Below the pieces are notes generated by a model, which saw only the letters and a program-made list of their open reading frames with translations, made no database searches and was not told the origin of the DNA. The translations under genes were made by a program, and so were the position numbers. Positions 28,238 to 37,789 of a DNA stretch of 61,993 bases are shown piece after piece (position 1 is the first letter of the stretch; every line of letters starts with the position of its first letter). The stretch comes from Methylorubrum zatmanii. Its GTDB lineage: Bacteria; Pseudomonadota; Alphaproteobacteria; Rhizobiales; Beijerinckiaceae. The stretch is taken from contig NZ_NKUI01000076.1 of assembly GCF_014845115.1 (NCBI RefSeq), positions 1 through 61,993 of the forward strand. Direction: 5' to 3'.

Positions 28238-29366
28238 TCAGTCGATGTCCTCGACCGCCTCGCTGCCGCCATAGACGCGCTGCGCCAGGGAGGCTTCCAT
28301 GAACGGGTCGAGGTCGCCGTCGAGCACCTCGTCCGGGTCGGTCGATTGCGTGCCGGTGCGCAGATCCTTCACGAGCTGATAGGGCTGCAGCACGTAGCTT
28401 CGGATCTGGTGGCCCCAGCCGATATCCGTCTTGGCGGCAGCCTCGGCGTTGGCCTTCTCCTCGCGCTTCTTCAGCTCCAGCTCGTAGAGGCGGGCGCGCA
28501 GCATGTTCCAGGCGGTGGCCCGGTTCTTGTGCTGCGAGCGCTCCTGCTGACAGGCCACCACGATGCCGGTCGGGTTGTGCGTGATGCGCACCGCCGAATC
28601 GGTCGTGTTGACGTGCTGGCCGCCCGCGCCCGACGACCGGTAGGTGTCGATGCGGCAATCGGATTCCTTGATCTCGATCTCGATCCGGTCGTCGATCACC
28701 GGATAGACCCACACGCTCGCGAAGCTCGTGTGCCGGCGCGCATTCGAATCGTAGGGTGAGATGCGGACCAGCCGGTGCACGCCCGACTCGGTCTTGAGCC
28801 AGCCATAGGCGTTGTGGCCCTTGATCAGGAGCGTGGCGCCCTTGATCCCGGCCTCTTCGCCGTCGGTCATCTCGACGATCTCGACCTTGAACTTCCGCCG
28901 CTCGGCCCAGCGGGCATACATGCGCTGGAGCATGTTGGCCCAGTCCTGGCTCTCGGTTCCGCCGGCGCCGGCATGGACTTCGAGATAGGTGTCGAAGCCG
29001 TCGGCCTCGCCGGAGAGGAGCGTCTCGACCTGACGGCTCGCGGCCTCCTTCTCGACCGCCTTGATGGCGGCCTCGCCCTCGGCGATGGAGGCCGCGTCGC
29101 CCTCCATCTCGCCGAGTTCGATCAGGGTCGCGGCATCCTCGAGATCCTGCTCGAGCTTCTTGATCGCGGTCACGGCCTCGTCGAGCTGCTGGCGCTCGCG
29201 CATGACCTTCTGCGCGGCCTCCGCATCGTTCCAGAGGTCGGGGTCTTCGGACGCGGCGTTCAGCTCCGCGAGACGTTTATCGACTGTATCCCAGTCAAAG
29301 ATGCCTCCTCAGCAGCCCTATAGACTGCTTGGCGGCATCCGAGGCCTGTTCGATCTCGGCGCGCAT
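28238..29366 (-). CDS. prfB: Peptide chain release factor 2, with programmed +1 frameshift
   Basis: RF2 releases the peptide at UGA and UAA codons. The product needs a +1 frameshift. Codons 1-23 run from ATG 29366 and end in RRHL at CTT, then UGA (29297-29295). Skipping one T resumes at GAC with [12 protein letters not shown] and continues to the stop at 28238. AGGAGG sits three bases before CTT, the classic RF2 recoding signal. The total is about 375 residues. The catalytic GGQ ([17 protein letters not shown]) is intact. The stop-recognition tripeptide reads SPY ([15 protein letters not shown]) where E. coli has SPF. Confidence 0.96.
29295..29309 (-). promoter_or_regulatory. prfB programmed frameshift site
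   Basis: On the minus strand the sequence is AGGAGG CAT CTT TGA C. The internal Shine-Dalgarno, slippery CTT and in-frame UGA have the same spacing as in E. coli prfB. Low RF2 slows termination at the UGA and favours the +1 shift, giving autoregulation. Confidence 0.95.
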
Positions 29367-29442
29367 CTGGTGTGAAACTCGTATGGCGGTGTGGCCGGGG
29401 GTGATACCGGGCGCCTTCCGCCCTGTAAACCGCCGTCCCACG

Positions 29443-29832
29443 ATGCCCGACCTTCGAACCCGCCGCTCTCACCTGCTTCTCGCCACCGCCGCCGTGATCG
29501 CCGCCGGTCTCGCCATCCGCCTGACGCCCCTCGGATGGCCGCCGATGGTGGTGAAATATGCCGGTTCGATCCTGTGGGGCGCGATGGTCTACGGGCTCGT
29601 CGCTTTCCTGCGCCCGGCCGCAGAGACGGGCAGACTCGTGGCCCTCGCCGGGCTCATCGCCGTCGCCGTCGAGCTGTTCCGTCTCATCCATGCCCCCTGG
29701 CTCGACGCGTTCCGCCTCACCCTGCCCGGCCAGCTGCTCCTCGGCCGCCTTTTCTCGGTGTGGAACATGCTGGCCTACGCGGCCGGTATCGCGGCGGCCG
29801 CCGGGCTCGATGCGGCGGCCCGGCGCGCCTGA
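29443..29832 (+). CDS. DUF2809 family membrane protein
   Basis: A 129-residue membrane protein with about four hydrophobic segments. Its features match DUF2809: RLTPLGWPPMVVKYAGSILWGAMVYGLVAFL and a conserved VELFRLIHAPWLDAFRLTLPGQLLLGRLFSVWNMLAYAAG. Function is unknown. ATG 29443 is chosen from homology; a longer in-frame start at 29329 would reach into the prfB leader region. Confidence 0.82.
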   Translation: MPDLRTRRSHLLLATAAVIAAGLAIRLTPLGWPPMVVKYAGSILWGAMVYGLVAFLRPAAETGRLVALAGLIAVAVELFRLIHAPWLDAFRLTLPGQLLLGRLFSVWNMLAYAAGIAAAAGLDAAARRA

Positions 29833-29933
29833 ACCCCATCGCTCCAACAGATCGAGAGGTCCCAGGGGACCGTTCCGCTCGCTCAAGAGTTGCCGGCGGT
29901 GAGTCGCGGCAGCCTCGGCAACCGGGAGCGGAC

Positions 29934-30995
29934 ATGGCGGACAGGCAGGGCAGAACGGTCGTCGTCACCGGGGCGAGCGCCGGTGTGGGGCGCGCCGTGG
30001 CGGTGGAATTCGCGCGCCGCGGCTGGAACGTCGCGCTGTTCGCCCGGGGCGAGAAGGGCCTGCGCGGTGCCGTGCGCGCGGTCGAGCAAGCCGGCGGCCG
30101 GGCCCTCGCCTTCGCTGCGGATGTCGCCGATGCCGAGGCTGTCGCCCAGGCCGCCGACGAGACCGTGGAGCGGTTCGGCGGCATCGACGTGTGGGTCAAC
30201 AATGCGATGGTGACGGTCTACGCCCCCGTCCACCAGATGACCGCGCAGGAATTCCAGCGAGTCACCGACGTGACGTATCTCGGGCAGGTCCACGGCACGA
30301 TGGCGGCCCTCGCGCATATGCGCCCGCGCGATGCCGGCACTATCGTCCATATCGGCTCGGCGCTCGCCTATCGCTCGATCCCGCTCCAATCGGCCTATTG
30401 CGCCGGCAAGGCGGCCGTGCGCGGCTTCGTCGATTCGCTGCGCACTGAATTGCGGCATGACCGCAGCCGCGTCCGCGTGACGACGGTGCATCTCCCGGCG
30501 GTGAACACGCCGCAATTCGACTGGGCCCGCTCGACCCTGCCGCGCCGCCCGGAGCCGGTGCCGCCGATCTTCCAGCCGGAGGCCATCGCCCGCCATGTCT
30601 ACCGGGCGGCGCGGGACGCGCCTCGGGAGCTGTGGATTGGAGCCTCTGCCTGGCAGGCGATCCTCGGCAACATGCTGATCCCCGGCCTCATCGACCGCTA
30701 TCTCGGCCGCTACGGCTATCAGGACGAGATGACGAGCCGCGCGGCGATTCGCGGGCGCGCCGACAATCTCGACGAGCCGGTCGATACCGATCCCGGTGCC
30801 CATGGCCGTTTCGATGCGCGTGCGAGCGACCGGGTGGTGGCCGTCGATCCGGTCTGGTTGCGGGCCGGCGCGGTGGTCGCGCTCGGGGCACTTGCAGGCG
30901 CTGCCTTTGCGGCTGGCGGGTCAGAGCGGGCTCGACGGCTGAAGCGCGTGGAGAGGGCCAGCTCAGCCCGTAGGGGCTCGAGCCCACAACCCTGA
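29934..30995 (+). CDS. SDR family oxidoreductase with C-terminal extension
   Basis: A 353-residue short-chain dehydrogenase/reductase. The Rossmann nucleotide loop TGASAGVGRAVA, then NNA (VWVNNAM) and the catalytic SxxxxxxxxxxYxxxK (Ser in HIGSALAYRS, Tyr/Lys in SAYCAGKAAVR) are present. After about residue 250 the protein continues for roughly 100 residues, with a predicted helix near VVALGALAGAAFAAGG that may anchor it to the membrane. The substrate is unknown. It ends shortly before the Phd/VapC pair. Confidence 0.88.
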   Translation: MADRQGRTVVVTGASAGVGRAVAVEFARRGWNVALFARGEKGLRGAVRAVEQAGGRALAFAADVADAEAVAQAADETVERFGGIDVWVNNAMVTVYAPVHQMTAQEFQRVTDVTYLGQVHGTMAALAHMRPRDAGTIVHIGSALAYRSIPLQSAYCAGKAAVRGFVDSLRTELRHDRSRVRVTTVHLPAVNTPQFDWARSTLPRRPEPVPPIFQPEAIARHVYRAARDAPRELWIGASAWQAILGNMLIPGLIDRYLGRYGYQDEMTSRAAIRGRADNLDEPVDTDPGAHGRFDARASDRVVAVDPVWLRAGAVVALGALAGAAFAAGGSERARRLKRVERASSARRGSSPQP

Positions 30996-31019
30996 AGGCT
31001 TGATGCTGCTGGGATTGAA

Positions 31020-31041
31020 GATGTAGTAACGTTCCTACATC
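31020..31041 (+). promoter_or_regulatory. Phd/VapC operator palindrome
   Basis: GATGTAG (31020-31026) and CTACATC (31035-31041) are perfect inverted copies. The centre AACGTT (31028-31033) is itself palindromic, so 20 of 22 positions are symmetric. It lies 20 bases before the antitoxin ATG, as expected for autoregulation. Confidence 0.65.
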
Positions 31042-31061
31042 GTGCGCGGAGAACCAGCGCC

Positions 31062-31331
31062 ATGCCTATCACGACGTTTTCAAGCCGAGAACTGAACCAG
31101 CACGTCACGCAGGCCAAGGAGGCGACAAGGGACGGGCCAGTCTTCATCACCGATCGCGGCAAGCCGTCCCATGTGCTGCTGAGCATCGAGGAATATCGGC
31201 GGCTGACGGAGCAGCGACGAAACATCGCCGACGCTCTGGCGATGCCTCGCCGAGAGGATGTTGATCCAGAAGACATCGACTTCGAAGCACCGCGCTTGAA
31301 CATCGCGATCGAGCCCGCCGATCTCTCATGA
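31062..31331 (+). CDS. Phd/YefM-type antitoxin
   Basis: An 89-residue antitoxin. The N-terminal Phd/YefM DNA-binding fold is clear: TTFSSRELNQHVTQAKEAT, GPVFITDRGKPSHVLLSIEEYRRL. The acidic C-terminal tail (EDVDPEDIDFEAPRL) should wrap around the toxin. It overlaps the toxin gene by 4 bases and is preceded by a 22-base near-perfect palindrome, its likely operator. Confidence 0.92.
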   Translation: MPITTFSSRELNQHVTQAKEATRDGPVFITDRGKPSHVLLSIEEYRRLTEQRRNIADALAMPRREDVDPEDIDFEAPRLNIAIEPADLS

Positions 31332-31750
31332 TGTACGTGCTCGATACCAACGTCGTATCGGAGTTGCGAAAGGTCAGATTCGGCAACGCCCATTCCGGTG
31401 TCGCCGCTTTCGCTGCGGGAGTCGATGCGGCGGCTCTCTTCGTGTCGGCGATCACGATCATGGAGCTTGAGCTTGGCGTTCTTCTGGCCGAACGGAGAGA
31501 TGCCAAGCAGGGCGCAAGACTGCGTGATTGGTTGGAGCGGCAGGTTCTGCCCGAGTTCGACGGTCGAACGCTTCCTGTCGATAGAGCCGTCGCGCAGCGA
31601 TGTGCTCGCTTGCATGTGCCCGACAAGCGTGGCGAGCGGGACGCGCTGATTGCCGCCACCGCGCTTGTCCACGGCATGACGGTCGTGACGCGCAACGTCG
31701 CCGATTTCCGTCCGACCGGTGTCGGTCTCCTCAATCCCTGGGACCAGTGA
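31328..31750 (+). CDS. vapC: PIN-domain ribonuclease toxin VapC (FitB-like)
   Basis: A 140-residue PIN-domain toxin. The acidic metal-binding residues are visible in VLDTNVVSEL (Asp), ITIMELELGV (Glu), ERDALIAATAL (Asp) and TRNVADF (Asp). The spacing fits FitB/VapC RNases, which cleave specific RNAs. It overlaps its antitoxin gene and has an intact catalytic set, so it is probably functional. A second start codon three bases downstream is equally possible. Confidence 0.93.
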   Translation: MMYVLDTNVVSELRKVRFGNAHSGVAAFAAGVDAAALFVSAITIMELELGVLLAERRDAKQGARLRDWLERQVLPEFDGRTLPVDRAVAQRCARLHVPDKRGERDALIAATALVHGMTVVTRNVADFRPTGVGLLNPWDQ

Positions 31751-31837
31751 CGGCTCAATCCGAGCCGAACCGGCGTCGGACAAAGCGGCGGGGGGCCTGC
31801 CGTAGCCGATGGGCTCCCCCGCTCATCTCAGACATCC

Positions 31838-33541
31838 CTACTCCGCCGCAGCCTTGCGACTCGCGAGGAAGGCCTCGTGCTCGGCCACCAGCGCGCCGCT
31901 CAGCGCCTTCTCGATCAAGGCCCGGGTGCCCCCCACGCCGTAGAGGGCGATGAACGAGCCGAAGCGCGGGCCCTGCGCTTCACCGAACAGCACATTGTAG
32001 ATCGAAGCGAACCACGTCTTCGACACGCCAGGCCGTCCGTCCGGGCTCTTGGCCTTGCCGGACAGGTCCGGGAAATGGCGCCGGCCGACCTCGTAGACGA
32101 TGGCCTGCAGGGCTTCCGGATCGGTCGAGCCCTCGTGCTCGGCGAGCGTCTCCGAGAGGTCGCGCAGGGCTGCCGCCTCCTCCTCGGTCGGGGCGCGGTA
32201 CTGCTTCTGCGGGCGCACGAAGTCCCGGTAATAGGCGAGCGCCCGGGTCACGAGGCCGGCGAGCTTCGGATGCGTCTCCGGGCCGACCTGCGGCGCGTAG
32301 CGGCGGATGAAGCCCCACAGCACCGCCTCGTCCTCGGCATTGGCCACCGCCACGAGGTTGAGGAGCATGCCGAAGGAGAGCGTCGTGCCGGCCTCGTCGA
32401 TGGTTTCGACGGCCGGCGGCTCGCCCGCGTGAAGGTGCCAGACCGGATTGCCGAGGCGGTGCTTCGCCTCCTGCCCGGCGAAGCGCCCGAGGAAGTTGTC
32501 GTATTCGTCGACGTTGCGCGGAATCACGTCGAAGAACAGGCGCTTGGCCTCGCGCGGCTTGTTGTACATGAACAGGGCGAGCGACTCAGGGGTGGCGTAG
32601 GTCAGCCACTCGTCGATGGTCAGGCCGTTGCCCTTCGACTTCGAGATCTTCTGGCCCTTCTCGTCGAGGAAGAGCTCGTAGTTGAAGCCTTCCGGCGGCT
32701 CGGCGCCGAGCGCGCGGGCGATCTGGCCGGAAAGCTTGACCGAATCGATCAGATCCTTGCCGGCCATCTCGTAATCGACGCCGAGCGCCACCCAGCGCAT
32801 CGCCCAATCCGGCTTCCATTGCAGCTTGACGTGGCCGCCGGTGACCGACGTCTCGTAGGCCTCGTTGGTGTGCGGATCGCGCCAGACGATGGTGCCGGCG
32901 GAGGGGCGCACCTCGTCGATCGCCACCTGCATCACGTGGCCGGTGACCGGATGGATCGGCAGGAACGGCGAGTAGCTCGCCGAGCGCTCGGCCCGCAGCG
33001 ACGGCAGCATGATCGCCATCACCGCCTCGTAGCGCTCCAGCACGAGGCGCAGGGTGTCGTCGAAGATGCCGGACTTGTAGCACTCGGTGGCCGAGCGGAA
33101 CTCGTAGTCGAAGCCGAAGGCGTCGAGGAAGCGGCGCAGCTCGGCGTTGTTGTGGTGGCCGAAGCTCTCATGGGTGCCGAACGGGTCCGGCACCTTGGTC
33201 AGCGGTAGGTTGAGGGCCTCCCGCAGCATCTCGCGGTTCGGCACGTTGTCCGGCACCTTGCGCAGGCCGTCCATGTCGTCCGAGAAGGCGATCAGCCGGG
33301 TCGGCACCGCGTCCTTCGTCAGCACCCGGAAGGCGTGGCGCACCATCGAGGTGCGGGCCACCTCGCCGAAGGTGCCGATATGCGGCAGGCCCGAGGGACC
33401 GTAGCCCGTCTCGAACAGGACCTCGCTCTTCGGCTTCTTCTCCAGCCGCGCCACGAGCTTGCGTGCCTCTTCGAAGGGCCAGGCGGCGGCGGAGGCCGAG
33501 GCCTCCAGAATGTCGGGATCGAGGCGAAGGGGCGCGGACAT
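31838..33541 (-). CDS. lysS: Lysyl-tRNA synthetase, class I
   Basis: A 567-residue class I LysRS (archaeal/alphaproteobacterial type). The HIGH-equivalent reads [13 protein letters not shown], the KMSKS loop is KISKSKGN, and [17 protein letters not shown] is a family block. The C-terminal third is the alpha-helical anticodon-binding region. It charges tRNA-Lys and is unrelated in fold to EpmA at 3622-4680. Genomes with class I LysRS normally lack the class II form. Length and motifs are complete. Confidence 0.96.
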   Translation of the reverse strand: MSAPLRLDPDILEASASAAAWPFEEARKLVARLEKKPKSEVLFETGYGPSGLPHIGTFGEVARTSMVRHAFRVLTKDAVPTRLIAFSDDMDGLRKVPDNVPNREMLREALNLPLTKVPDPFGTHESFGHHNNAELRRFLDAFGFDYEFRSATECYKSGIFDDTLRLVLERYEAVMAIMLPSLRAERSASYSPFLPIHPVTGHVMQVAIDEVRPSAGTIVWRDPHTNEAYETSVTGGHVKLQWKPDWAMRWVALGVDYEMAGKDLIDSVKLSGQIARALGAEPPEGFNYELFLDEKGQKISKSKGNGLTIDEWLTYATPESLALFMYNKPREAKRLFFDVIPRNVDEYDNFLGRFAGQEAKHRLGNPVWHLHAGEPPAVETIDEAGTTLSFGMLLNLVAVANAEDEAVLWGFIRRYAPQVGPETHPKLAGLVTRALAYYRDFVRPQKQYRAPTEEEAAALRDLSETLAEHEGSTDPEALQAIVYEVGRRHFPDLSGKAKSPDGRPGVSKTWFASIYNVLFGEAQGPRFGSFIALYGVGGTRALIEKALSGALVAEHEAFLASRKAAAE

Positions 33542-33707
33542 CGGACAGACTTTTCGGGGTACAAGACAGGCGCCACGCTGGCCCTGCGAGCCGGGGCGCG
33601 AGAGCGGGCAACCTATGGAGCGGGGCGGCGCGGGTCAACGCGGCCAACCTGTCCGACGGCGCGGGATCCTGTGAAGGGCGAGAATCGGGGCGGGTGACCG
33701 CCCCGGA

Positions 33708-34637
33708 TTATCCCCGCCCGAGCACCAGCAGCCAGCCTAGGGTGGTGGCGGTCGCCGCCAGGGTCGAGACCAGCACGGCGGCGGCCACCAGCCCCTGCTC
33801 GCTCTTGTAGCGCGTGGCCAGCAGGTAGGCGTTGATGCCCACCGGCATCGCCGCGAACAGCACGGCGACGCCGGCATAGGCCGGCGGCATGGTGAAGACG
33901 TGGAAGGCCAGGAGGTAGACGGCGAGCGGGTGCAGCCCGAGCTTCAGCGCCGCGACGATGCTGGCGCCGGGCAGATCGTGCAGCACCTTGTAGCGGGTCA
34001 GGCCCGCGCCGAGCGCGATCAGGGCGCAGGTCGAGGCCGTGCCGCCGAGCGCATCGATCAGCGCCTTCGGGATGCCGGAGGGTGACAGGCCGGCCGCCTT
34101 CATCGCCATGCCGACGACGAGCGCCAGGAAGATCGGGTTCCGGGCCAGCACGAGGCCGAGGGTTTTCAGCCGCTGGCCTAGGGGCCGCCCGCCCTCCGAT
34201 TCGATCAGGAAGGTCGCCGCGCCCATCATCAGAGGCAGGTGGACGGCGAGCAGCATGAACAGCGGGAAGGCGCCCGATTCGCCGTAGGCCTGGAGAATCA
34301 TCGGGACGCCGACGAAGACGGTGTTCGACTGGCTCGCGGCGAAGCCGTGCAGCACGGCCCCGCGCCGGTCCACCCCGGCGGTTCGCCGCCCGATCAGCGA
34401 GCCGGCCGCCCAGGCGATGGCCGCGCCGCCGAAATAGCTCGCCCAGTAGCCCCAGGCGATTTCACCGGACAGGCCGGGGCGGGTCAGCGTCGAGACGATC
34501 AGCGCCGGTACCGCCAGAGAGAAGACATATTCCGACAGGCCGTCGCCGACCCGCTCGGAGATGATCTTCGTGAGCGAGGCGAGCCATCCGACCAGGACGA
34601 GGCCGAAGATCGGGATGATGAGGGTGAGCGCCGTCAT
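33708..34637 (-). CDS. AEC (auxin efflux carrier) family transporter
   Basis: A 309-residue membrane protein with about ten transmembrane segments in the AEC fold. The blocks are LTLIIPIFGLVLVGWLA at the start, FAASQSNTVFVGVPMILQAYG (conserved broken helix), LARNPIFLALVVGMA and LFAAMPVGINAYLLATRY. Bacterial AEC members export organic acids such as malate or malonate. ATG 34637 is preferred over an in-frame TTG at 34658. Confidence 0.88.
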   Translation of the reverse strand: MTALTLIIPIFGLVLVGWLASLTKIISERVGDGLSEYVFSLAVPALIVSTLTRPGLSGEIAWGYWASYFGGAAIAWAAGSLIGRRTAGVDRRGAVLHGFAASQSNTVFVGVPMILQAYGESGAFPLFMLLAVHLPLMMGAATFLIESEGGRPLGQRLKTLGLVLARNPIFLALVVGMAMKAAGLSPSGIPKALIDALGGTASTCALIALGAGLTRYKVLHDLPGASIVAALKLGLHPLAVYLLAFHVFTMPPAYAGVAVLFAAMPVGINAYLLATRYKSEQGLVAAAVLVSTLAATATTLGWLLVLGRG

Positions 34638-34742
34638 CGGCCGCAACTGCCCTGTCAATATCTGTCACAGATCTCCGCAACGCCGTCGCGGCTGCCGGAG
34701 CTTCTGAAGGCCGGGAGTTCCGTGAGATGTCCTCGAACGGCG

Positions 34743-34774
34743 AAGGCCACCGGACGTCCGCGTCCGGTGGCCTT
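34743..34774 (-). terminator. 14-bp hairpin downstream of rpmB
   Basis: AAGGCCACCGGACG (34743-34756) and CGTCCGGTGGCCTT (34761-34774) form a perfect 14-bp stem with a TCCG loop. It lies about 46 bases after the rpmB stop. There is no long U-tract after it on the minus strand. Confidence 0.7.
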
Positions 34775-34820
34775 CTCATGTCTGACGAGGAAGCGCGGGC
34801 GCTAAGACACCCGCGGGACC

Positions 34821-35126
34821 TTACGCGGCGGCGGGGGCCGCGACCTCGGCGATCTTCTTCTCGATCTCGCGCTTCAGGAGGCGGGCCGTCTGCGACAGCT
34901 CGATCTCACGGGCCTTGACGAGGAAGGCGTCGAGACCGCCGCGATGCTCGACCGAGCGCAGGGCGTGCGCGGTAACGCGCAGGCGGACGCGGCGATTGAG
35001 GGCATCCGACTGCAGCGTGACGTTGCAGAGGTTGGGCAGGAACCGGCACTTGGTCTTCCGGTTCGAGTGGCTCACGAGGTGACCGACCTGAACGGCCTTG
35101 CCCGTGAGTTCGCAGCGACGCGACAT
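34821..35126 (-). CDS. rpmB: 50S ribosomal protein L28
   Basis: A 101-residue L28, a small protein near the ribosomal E site. It begins [33 protein letters not shown], the standard alphaproteobacterial N-terminus, so ATG 35126 is used rather than longer in-frame starts. The C-terminal extension [14 protein letters not shown] is alanine-rich, as in related genera. A strong hairpin follows the gene. Confidence 0.97.
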   Translation of the reverse strand: MSRRCELTGKAVQVGHLVSHSNRKTKCRFLPNLCNVTLQSDALNRRVRLRVTAHALRSVEHRGGLDAFLVKAREIELSQTARLLKREIEKKIAEVAAPAAA

Positions 35127-35357
35127 CGTTACAGTCCTGTCAACGTTAGGCCGGGTCTCGGCGCTGAAGCGTTTCGGCAATGCCACACGGCTCTCGCGCC
35201 GAGGGCGTCGAACCCTCGCGACAATCGATACCGGCGGAGTCCTATGGAAGTGGCGAGCCTATAGGGGAGGCGCCCCGGATTCGTCAAGGTCGGTGAGCGA
35301 TATTCCGGGCTCCGGTGCAGGCCGAGATCCGGAGATCCCGCCCGTCACCCAGGGATA

Positions 35358-36221
35358 TCACGGTACTGCCGTGCGAGCGAGCTGACGCCCGGGCGCCTGA
35401 GCCGACTTCGCCGCGCTGGGCCGCGTGGCCACGGCACGGAGCGCGGTCATGTTCGCGGCGACCTCGGCGGGGCCGAGATCCTGGGCAAGCACCCGCTCGG
35501 CCTCGTCGTAGCGGCCCCTGAGTCCCAGCACCAGGGCGAGATTGCCGCGCACACGGGCATCCGCCCTCGGCTGCGCGGCGGCGAGGCGCAGGGTCGTCTC
35601 CGCCTCGTCGAGATGGCGGGACAGGGCGTAGGACAGGCCGAGATTCGACAGCACCCGCGGCTCGTTCGGGACGATCTTGAGGGCGGCGTCGTAGAGGCTC
35701 TGAGCCCGGGCATGATCGCCGGTCTGGTCGGCCACCATCCCCTGGGCCGAGAGCACGCGCCAATCGGGCTGGGCCGGGCTGTGCGCGTTCTGGAGGACCT
35801 CGGTGGCCTCCTGATAGCGCCCGGCCTCGGCGAGGCTCTTGCCGTAGGCGGCGAGCACCGCCTTATCCTTGGGATTGCGCAGGGCGACCTGCTGCAGCAC
35901 GGCCGCTGCCTGGGTTTTCTGGTCGGTCGCCCGCAGGGCCTCGGCGTAGCGCATGGCATTGCGGGTATCGTTCGGATCCGACGCGTAGCGCGCGGCCAGG
36001 GCATCGATTTCGGCGCGGGGAGACCGCTCCGTCCGTCCGCCGAGAAGGTTGAGGCCGCCGATCGAGCCGGTCGTTTCCGGCGAACGGCTGTGGCATCCAG
36101 CCAGACCGAGGCCGATCACGGCCGCAGCGAGCAGGCGGCGCGCCCGGACCGCTGCCGGCAGGCTCGGGGCCGGGCCGGACCCGCCGGTCCTCTCGGAGTG
36201 GCACGCAAAACTCCCGGTCAC
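35358..36221 (-). CDS. TPR lipoprotein (TadD-like)
   Basis: A 287-residue lipoprotein. The leader ends in the lipobox LGLAGC with Cys43 as the lipidated residue. About five TPR helices pairs follow (for example ALRATDQKTQAAAVLQQVALRNPKDKAVLAAYGKSLAEAGRYQEATEVL and EPRVLSNLGLSYALSRHLDEAETTL). It resembles TadD, the pilotin-like lipoprotein of Flp/Tad pili, but no other tad gene is present here. The GTG start at 36221 has AGAGAGG upstream at good spacing. Confidence 0.85.
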   Translation of the reverse strand: MTGSFACHSERTGGSGPAPSLPAAVRARRLLAAAVIGLGLAGCHSRSPETTGSIGGLNLLGGRTERSPRAEIDALAARYASDPNDTRNAMRYAEALRATDQKTQAAAVLQQVALRNPKDKAVLAAYGKSLAEAGRYQEATEVLQNAHSPAQPDWRVLSAQGMVADQTGDHARAQSLYDAALKIVPNEPRVLSNLGLSYALSRHLDEAETTLRLAAAQPRADARVRGNLALVLGLRGRYDEAERVLAQDLGPAEVAANMTALRAVATRPSAAKSAQAPGRQLARTAVP

Positions 36222-36365
36222 CGGTCGCCCTCTCTCTGATCGCGACAGCGCGGCGGGAGTTTCGTGAGAGACACGCCATCGTCTCCCGCCCTCCGGCCGG
36301 CTTGCGCCATGCCGATGGCGGAGTGATAGAGCGTTAACCCTAATGGCCAGTTAAGCTTACCTCTC

Positions 36366-37772
36366 ATGCCCCTTACCAGAGCCTCCGACGGATCCCTGCT
36401 CATCGCCGCGACCCCGGAGGCGGTGCCGATCCGCCCGGTGACGGCGGAGAACTGGAACGCGGTCGAGGCGGCGCTGCCGGAGCCGCAGCGGAGATTCGCC
36501 GCCGCCACCGGTTTCACGCCCAAGGCCGGGCGCATCGCGCTCCTGCCGGGCGAGGATGGCGGCCTCGCCTGCGTGCTGTTCGGCCTGGGCGATGCGGGGG
36601 CTCCGTCCCGCGACCGCTTCCTGGCCGGCAAGCTGCCCGCCGCCCTGCCTCCGGGCGATTACCGCTTCGAGGCGAGCGACGGTTTCGATGGCGCCGAGGC
36701 GGCCCTGGCGTGGTTGCTCGGTGGCTACCGCTATGAGCGCTACCGCAAGCCCGGTGAGCCGCGTCCGCGCCTCGTCGCCCCCGAGGGGGCCGATGCGGCG
36801 GCCATTGCCCGCGTCGCGGCGGCGGTCGCGGCCGGGCGCGACCTGGTCAATACGCCCGCGAACGATCTCGGCCCCGCCGAGATCGAGGCGGCGATTCGGG
36901 ATCTGGGCGCGCGCTTCGGCGCGACAGTCGCGGTCACCCTGGGCGAGGAATTGGAGCGGGACTTTCCCCTCGTCCATGCCGTCGGCGCCGCCTCGCCGCG
37001 GGCGCCGCGGCTCATCGACCTGACCTGGGGCAAGGCGGAGAATCCGCTCGTGACGCTGGTCGGCAAGGGCGTCGTGTTCGACACCGGCGGGCTCGACATC
37101 AAGCCGGCGTCCAACATGCTGCTGATGAAGAAGGATATGGGGGGCGCCGCCGCCGCCCTGGCCGCCGCCGAGATGATCATGGGCGCGGACCTGCCGGTGC
37201 GGCTGCGGCTGATCGTGCCGAGCGTCGAGAACGCCATTGCCGGCGAGGCCTTCCGCCCCGGCGACGTGATCCGCTCCCGTGCCGGCCTCACCGTCGAGAT
37301 CGGCAACACCGATGCGGAGGGGCGCCTGATCCTGGCCGATGCCCTGGCGCTCGCCGATGCCGAGGAGCCGGACCTCATCATCGATTTCGCGACCCTGACC
37401 GGTGCCGCCCGGGTGGCGCTCGGCCCCGACCTGCCGGCCTTCTTCACCGAGGATGGGGCGCTGGCCGAGGCCGTGGCGGAGGCGGGCGAGCGCGTGAACG
37501 ATCCGGTCTGGCGCCTGCCGCTGCACGCGCCCTATGCGAGCCTGCTCGATTCGAAGATCGCCGACCTCAACAACGCGCCGGGCGGGCCCTTCGCCGGGGC
37601 CATCACCGCCGCCCTGTTCCTGCGCCGGTTCGCGCCCCGCACCAAGGCGCATGTGCATTTCGACCTGTTCGGCTGGAATCCCTCGACCAAGCCGGGCCGG
37701 CCGGAGGGCGGCGAGGTCCAGACCGCCCGCCTCGCCTACGCGCTGGTGGCCGGGCGTTATCCGGCGCGCTGA
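36366..37772 (+). CDS. Leucyl aminopeptidase family (M17) protein
   Basis: A 468-residue M17 metallo-aminopeptidase. The metal-binding core is intact: VGKGVVFDTGGLDIKPASNMLLMKKDMGGAA and the family signature NTDAEGRLILADALA, followed by DFATLTGAARVALG. The N-terminal ~160 residues are a variable domain. It trims N-terminal residues from peptides and probably forms a hexamer. It has a TTAACCCTAAT element 22 bases before the ATG. It is convergent with the short gene downstream. Confidence 0.92.
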   Translation: MPLTRASDGSLLIAATPEAVPIRPVTAENWNAVEAALPEPQRRFAAATGFTPKAGRIALLPGEDGGLACVLFGLGDAGAPSRDRFLAGKLPAALPPGDYRFEASDGFDGAEAALAWLLGGYRYERYRKPGEPRPRLVAPEGADAAAIARVAAAVAAGRDLVNTPANDLGPAEIEAAIRDLGARFGATVAVTLGEELERDFPLVHAVGAASPRAPRLIDLTWGKAENPLVTLVGKGVVFDTGGLDIKPASNMLLMKKDMGGAAAALAAAEMIMGADLPVRLRLIVPSVENAIAGEAFRPGDVIRSRAGLTVEIGNTDAEGRLILADALALADAEEPDLIIDFATLTGAARVALGPDLPAFFTEDGALAEAVAEAGERVNDPVWRLPLHAPYASLLDSKIADLNNAPGGPFAGAITAALFLRRFAPRTKAHVHFDLFGWNPSTKPGRPEGGEVQTARLAYALVAGRYPAR

Positions 37773-37789
37773 TTGAAGCGCCGGCGGCG

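Noticed and set aside
35358-36221. Evidence for a Tad pilus locus from the TadD-like lipoprotein.
   Set aside because: No other tad/cpa gene is present within the window, and TPR lipoproteins of this type occur in many contexts.
36334-36358. A CtrA-type TTAA-N7-TTAA site before the M17 peptidase gene.
   Set aside because: The two TTAA boxes are 13 bases apart rather than 7, so it does not fit the full consensus.
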